This document shows positions 61,719 through 64,000 of a stretch of DNA of 64,000 nt, in pieces. The number at the start of each line of letters is the position of its first letter. Positions within the stretch are counted from its first letter, which is position 1. The stretch is taken from NCBI GenBank assembly GCA_021286765.1, contig JAJTBS010000001.1:868001-932000 (forward strand), given 5' to 3'. A program made the position numbers and the translations under genes. Under the pieces are notes generated by a model. It saw only the letters and a list, made by a program, of their open reading frames with translations, ran no database searches and had not been told where the DNA came from. Source of the stretch: Holophagaceae bacterium (lineage in GTDB: Bacteria; Acidobacteriota; Holophagae; Holophagales; Holophagaceae).

Positions 61719-62075
61719 ATGCTGAACCGAACGCTCTCCGCCACCGCCCTGCTGCTGGCCATCGCCTGCACCGCTCCCGGGACCACCGTGCCTCCCAAGC
61801 AAGCCGAACCCTTCGTCCCCAGGCTGGCCCTGCGCCCCTTGGCGGTGAGTCTCGCCCGCGGCGCCGCCCAGAGCTTCCAGGCGGAGATCAACTACCCCGA
61901 GGGCATGCGCTACATGCGCCAGCCTGTGGCCTGGCGCGTGGTGGAGCCCGAGGGCGGCAGCATCACCGCCGCGGGACTCTACACGGCCCCGGCAGCGCCC
62001 GGCACCTACCACGTGGAAGTGCGGCGCGAGGACTTCCCCGGCGTCACCGCCACGGCCACCGTCACGGTGAAGTGA
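61719..62075 (+). CDS. Small Ig-like domain lipoprotein
   Basis: 118 residues, ATG at 61719, 7 nt after the CoA-transferase gene. Signal with lipobox LLLAIAC, Cys at residue 17. The mature part is one bacterial Ig-like domain: LALRPLAVSLARGAAQSFQA, then VAWRVVEPEGGSITAAGLYT and GTYHVEVRREDFPG, ending TATVTV. Surface or periplasmic; function unknown. The stop overlaps the pyrD ATG by 1 nt (TGATG). Confidence 0.8.
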   Translation: MLNRTLSATALLLAIACTAPGTTVPPKQAEPFVPRLALRPLAVSLARGAAQSFQAEINYPEGMRYMRQPVAWRVVEPEGGSITAAGLYTAPAAPGTYHVEVRREDFPGVTATATVTVK

Positions 62076-63088
62076 TGGATCTGTACGGCGCCCTGCGTCC
62101 GCTGCTCTTCCGCCTCGATCCCGAAACCGCGCACAACCTGGCCTTCTGGCTCGGCGCCCGGGCGGCCGCCTGGCCGAACCTGCCCGAACCGGACCATGCC
62201 CCTGCCCTCCGCCGGGAAGTCCTCGGCCTGAGCTTTCCGACGCCGCTCGGGCTCGCGGCGGGCCTGGACAAGGGCGCGACACTGCTGCCGCTCTGGAAGG
62301 CCCTGGGCTTCGGCCATGTGGAGGTCGGCACCGTGACGCCGCGGCCCCAGCCGGGCAACCCGAGGCCGCGCCTGTTCCGCTTCCCCTCGGCGGGGCTGAT
62401 CCTCAACCGCATGGGCTTCAACAGCGAAGGGGCCGAGGTGGTGGCCGCCCGGCTGCGGCACCGACCGGCAGGACTCATCGTGGGCGGCAATCTCGGCAAG
62501 AACAAAGAGACACCCGAAGCCGCCGCCCTGGAGGACTACCGCGCCGCCTATCGCCTCGTCGCGCCGCAGGTGGACTACACGGCCCTGAACGTGAGCAGCC
62601 CGAACACCCCAGGCCTGCGGAACCTGCAGGCGCCCGAGGCCCTCAAGCCCCTGCTGGCGGGCATGCTGGATCTGCGCAAGGAGATGGGCCTGGAACGCCA
62701 GCCCCTGCTGCTGAAGCTGGCTCCCGACCTGGCGCCCGAGGACCTCGACGCCATCGTGGAAGTGGCCGTGGCCTCGGGCATCTCCGGGCTCATCGCCACC
62801 AACACCACGCTGGATCGGGGCGTGGTGGCAGAACCGCTGCGGGCCTTCGTGGAGTCCAAGGGCGCCGGTGGACTCAGCGGCGCACCGCTCAAGTCCAAGG
62901 CCCGCGACGTGCGGCGCCGCATTCTCGCGGCCTTGCGCGGACGCCTGCCCCTGGTGGCCTGCGGCGGCCTGGGTTCCGCCGGGGACGTGCGTGGCGCGCT
63001 GGACGATGGCGCCGCCCTGGCCCAGGTGTACAGCGCCCTGATCTTCGAGGGCCCCGCCCTGGTGGGCCGCATCCAAGCAGGCCTCTGA
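62075..63088 (+). CDS. pyrD: Dihydroorotate dehydrogenase (quinone), class 2
   Basis: 337 residues from ATG at 62075 (a GTG at 62072 is also in frame). It oxidises dihydroorotate to orotate with FMN and passes electrons to quinone. The N-terminal helical extension (MDLYGALRPLLFRLDPETAH) marks the membrane-associated class 2. PTPLGLAAGLDKGATLLPLW, GFGHVEVGTVTPRPQPGNPR, NRMGFNSEG, ALNVSSPNTPGLRNLQ with the catalytic Ser, LLLKLAPDL and LVACGGLGSAGDVRGAL are family signatures. Confidence 0.96.
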   Translation: MDLYGALRPLLFRLDPETAHNLAFWLGARAAAWPNLPEPDHAPALRREVLGLSFPTPLGLAAGLDKGATLLPLWKALGFGHVEVGTVTPRPQPGNPRPRLFRFPSAGLILNRMGFNSEGAEVVAARLRHRPAGLIVGGNLGKNKETPEAAALEDYRAAYRLVAPQVDYTALNVSSPNTPGLRNLQAPEALKPLLAGMLDLRKEMGLERQPLLLKLAPDLAPEDLDAIVEVAVASGISGLIATNTTLDRGVVAEPLRAFVESKGAGGLSGAPLKSKARDVRRRILAALRGRLPLVACGGLGSAGDVRGALDDGAALAQVYSALIFEGPALVGRIQAGL

Positions 63089-63114
63089 CCGCCCGGGTTT
63101 CGCCAACCTGTGTC

Positions 63115-63120
63115 TATACT
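63115..63120 (+). promoter_or_regulatory. Candidate -10 box (TATACT) for the last gene
   Basis: TATACT lies 7 nt before the ATG at 63128, so transcription would begin at or next to the start codon (leaderless). No good -35 is visible at 16-18 nt; TG two bases before the box could act as a weak extended -10. Confidence 0.35.
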
Positions 63121-63127
63121 GGGCCTC

Positions 63128-64000
63128 ATGAACTCCGGCGTCATTCCGACCCGCGCCCACCCAGGGCGTCTCCTGATGATGGTGTGCCTCTGCGCGCTGG
63201 CGGTCGGAACCTTTGCCCAATTCGGGCTTTCCCAGCGCCATCGCGATCTGCTGGTCATCCTCGGGATGATCACGCTCGTGTCCCTGGGGCTCTTCCACGC
63301 GGGCCAGCGGGGCCGACGTTCCGACCCGGAGGCCCTGGGCTGGAAGGTCATGTCCCTGTTCCTCCTCGTGGCCCTCCTGCTCCAGGTCCTCAGGATTCCA
63401 GAGCACTTCCACATGGACTGGCCGTTCCTGTACGGCCCGATGCCCTTCGTGCTGTCCCTGGTGGGTTCGTCGCTCCAGGCCGTCGCCCTGTCCTGCTGGC
63501 ACCTTTCTCCCCGGACGCGGTTCGAACGCCTTCGCTACGGGCTCGATGGCCTGATGTTCGCCATCGCCGTCTTCTTCGTGCTCTGGGGACTGGTGCTCGG
63601 GCCACTCTTCCTGAGCGACCGCTTCCCCATGGCCGTGCGCCTCGTCTGGATGGCCACGTTCATCGTCTATGACCTGCTGCTGGGGTTCACGCTGTACTTG
63701 GGCCTCGCCGATCCGGCTAGGTTCCGGGGCCCCCTGGGCTGGCTGGCTGCGGCCTTTCTCCTGGCGAGCCTTCTGAACCTCTACATCCTCCTGGGGAAGC
63801 TCTCCGGGTCGGCCCAGGTTCCAGACCTCCCGGGCGGTGTGACTTTCCTGCTCCCCCTGGCCTACCTGGCCGCCGCCCTGTCTCCCCGCGCCGTGGGTTC
63901 AAGCCCAGATTCGGGCGAGCCCCCCCGCATGATCCGCCTTCTCCCCTACCTGCCGGTCCTGGGTGCCGCGGCGCTTGGCATGTGGCTGCTGGCTTTCGGT
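63128..64000 (+). CDS. Polytopic membrane protein, N-terminal part (cut by the window end)
   Basis: Open from ATG at 63128 to the last base: 291 codons without a stop. About eight hydrophobic segments can be counted, such as RLLMMVCLCALAVGTFAQFG, DLLVILGMITLVSLGLFHAG, VMSLFLLVALLLQVL, FVLSLVGSSLQAVAL, GLMFAIAVFFVLWGLVLGPL, VWMATFIVYDLLLGFTLYLG, LAAAFLLASLLNLYILLGKL and the final LPYLPVLGAAALGMWLLAFG. This evenly spaced helix set is common as the sensory membrane region of GGDEF proteins or histidine kinases; the output domain would lie beyond the window. No family assigned. Confidence 0.7.
   Translation, partial: MNSGVIPTRAHPGRLLMMVCLCALAVGTFAQFGLSQRHRDLLVILGMITLVSLGLFHAGQRGRRSDPEALGWKVMSLFLLVALLLQVLRIPEHFHMDWPFLYGPMPFVLSLVGSSLQAVALSCWHLSPRTRFERLRYGLDGLMFAIAVFFVLWGLVLGPLFLSDRFPMAVRLVWMATFIVYDLLLGFTLYLGLADPARFRGPLGWLAAAFLLASLLNLYILLGKLSGSAQVPDLPGGVTFLLPLAYLAAALSPRAVGSSPDSGEPPRMIRLLPYLPVLGAAALGMWLLAFG

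Overview
The window is a dense, high-GC (roughly two thirds G+C) bacterial chromosome segment with about 66 protein genes, many 1-8 nt start/stop overlaps, and several GTG and TTG starts. No rRNA, tRNA, CRISPR array or insertion sequence was recognised. The gene content is a free-living Gram-negative bacterium with an outer membrane: OmpA proteins, LspA, MscL, a Wzi-like barrel, nucleotide-sugar genes, and a complete C5 heme branch. The style of the proteins (short acidobacterial-type RpoZ, OmpA paralogs with proline-rich linkers, DUF4388 signalling) suggests Acidobacteriota, class Holophagae (Geothrix-like). That placement is inference from recall, not from a search.

Layout. 1-2076: end of a molybdenum hydroxylase gene with its maturation genes (XdhC, MocA-like), then a convergent HxlR regulator. 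2181-7884: redox and catabolic genes (WrbA-like, thioredoxin, nitroreductase, aldo/keto reductase, ferredoxin-MBL fusion, urocanate hydratase, YchJ). 8046-13020: receiver-histidine kinase, a large SEL1-repeat protein, DUF1684 and DUF1028 proteins. 13116-23916: minus-strand housekeeping (lspA-ileS, mscL), two tandem OmpA-like genes, biotin carrier and biotin carboxylase, coaBC, and plus-strand rpoZ with promoter and terminator. 24002-28637: a TetR-controlled efflux operon (TetR, HlyD-type lipoprotein, two ABC ATPases, one permease) with a palindromic operator on its own promoter. 28634-32405: extradiol dioxygenase-family protein, then pdxJ followed by a CheY-like / DUF4388 / HAMP-CheZ-like signalling module. 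32409-38897: FAH-family protein, Xer recombinase, acyl-CoA synthetase, FKBP lipoprotein, and a convergent NarL-type kinase/regulator pair whose kinase gene has a broken N-terminus. 39138-49862: minus-strand heme block reading GT2, aroC, hemA, hemC, hemD, hemB, hemL, hemE, hemN. 49944-60433: cell-surface polysaccharide genes (GT4, GDP-perosamine synthase and N-acetyltransferase, GDP-mannose dehydratase, GDP-fucose synthase, two GT9), then a cyclophilin fused to a long alpha-helical region and a Wzi-like outer-membrane barrel. 60430-64000: small secreted protein, an unpaired CoA-transferase B subunit, Ig-like lipoprotein, pyrD, and a polytopic membrane protein cut by the window end.

How parts work together. 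HemA-L-B-C-D-E-N cover glutamyl-tRNA to protoporphyrinogen IX except the last oxidation and iron insertion. Gmd makes GDP-4-keto-6-deoxymannose, which Fcl can turn into GDP-L-fucose and the RfbE/PerA-like aminotransferase plus PerB-like acetyltransferase into GDP-N-acetylperosamine; the neighbouring glycosyltransferases would use such sugars. The most interesting items are the CheY/DUF4388/CheZ-like module, the disrupted sensor-kinase anchor, two low-GC patches inside ileS and the cyclophilin gene, and the divergent HemA.
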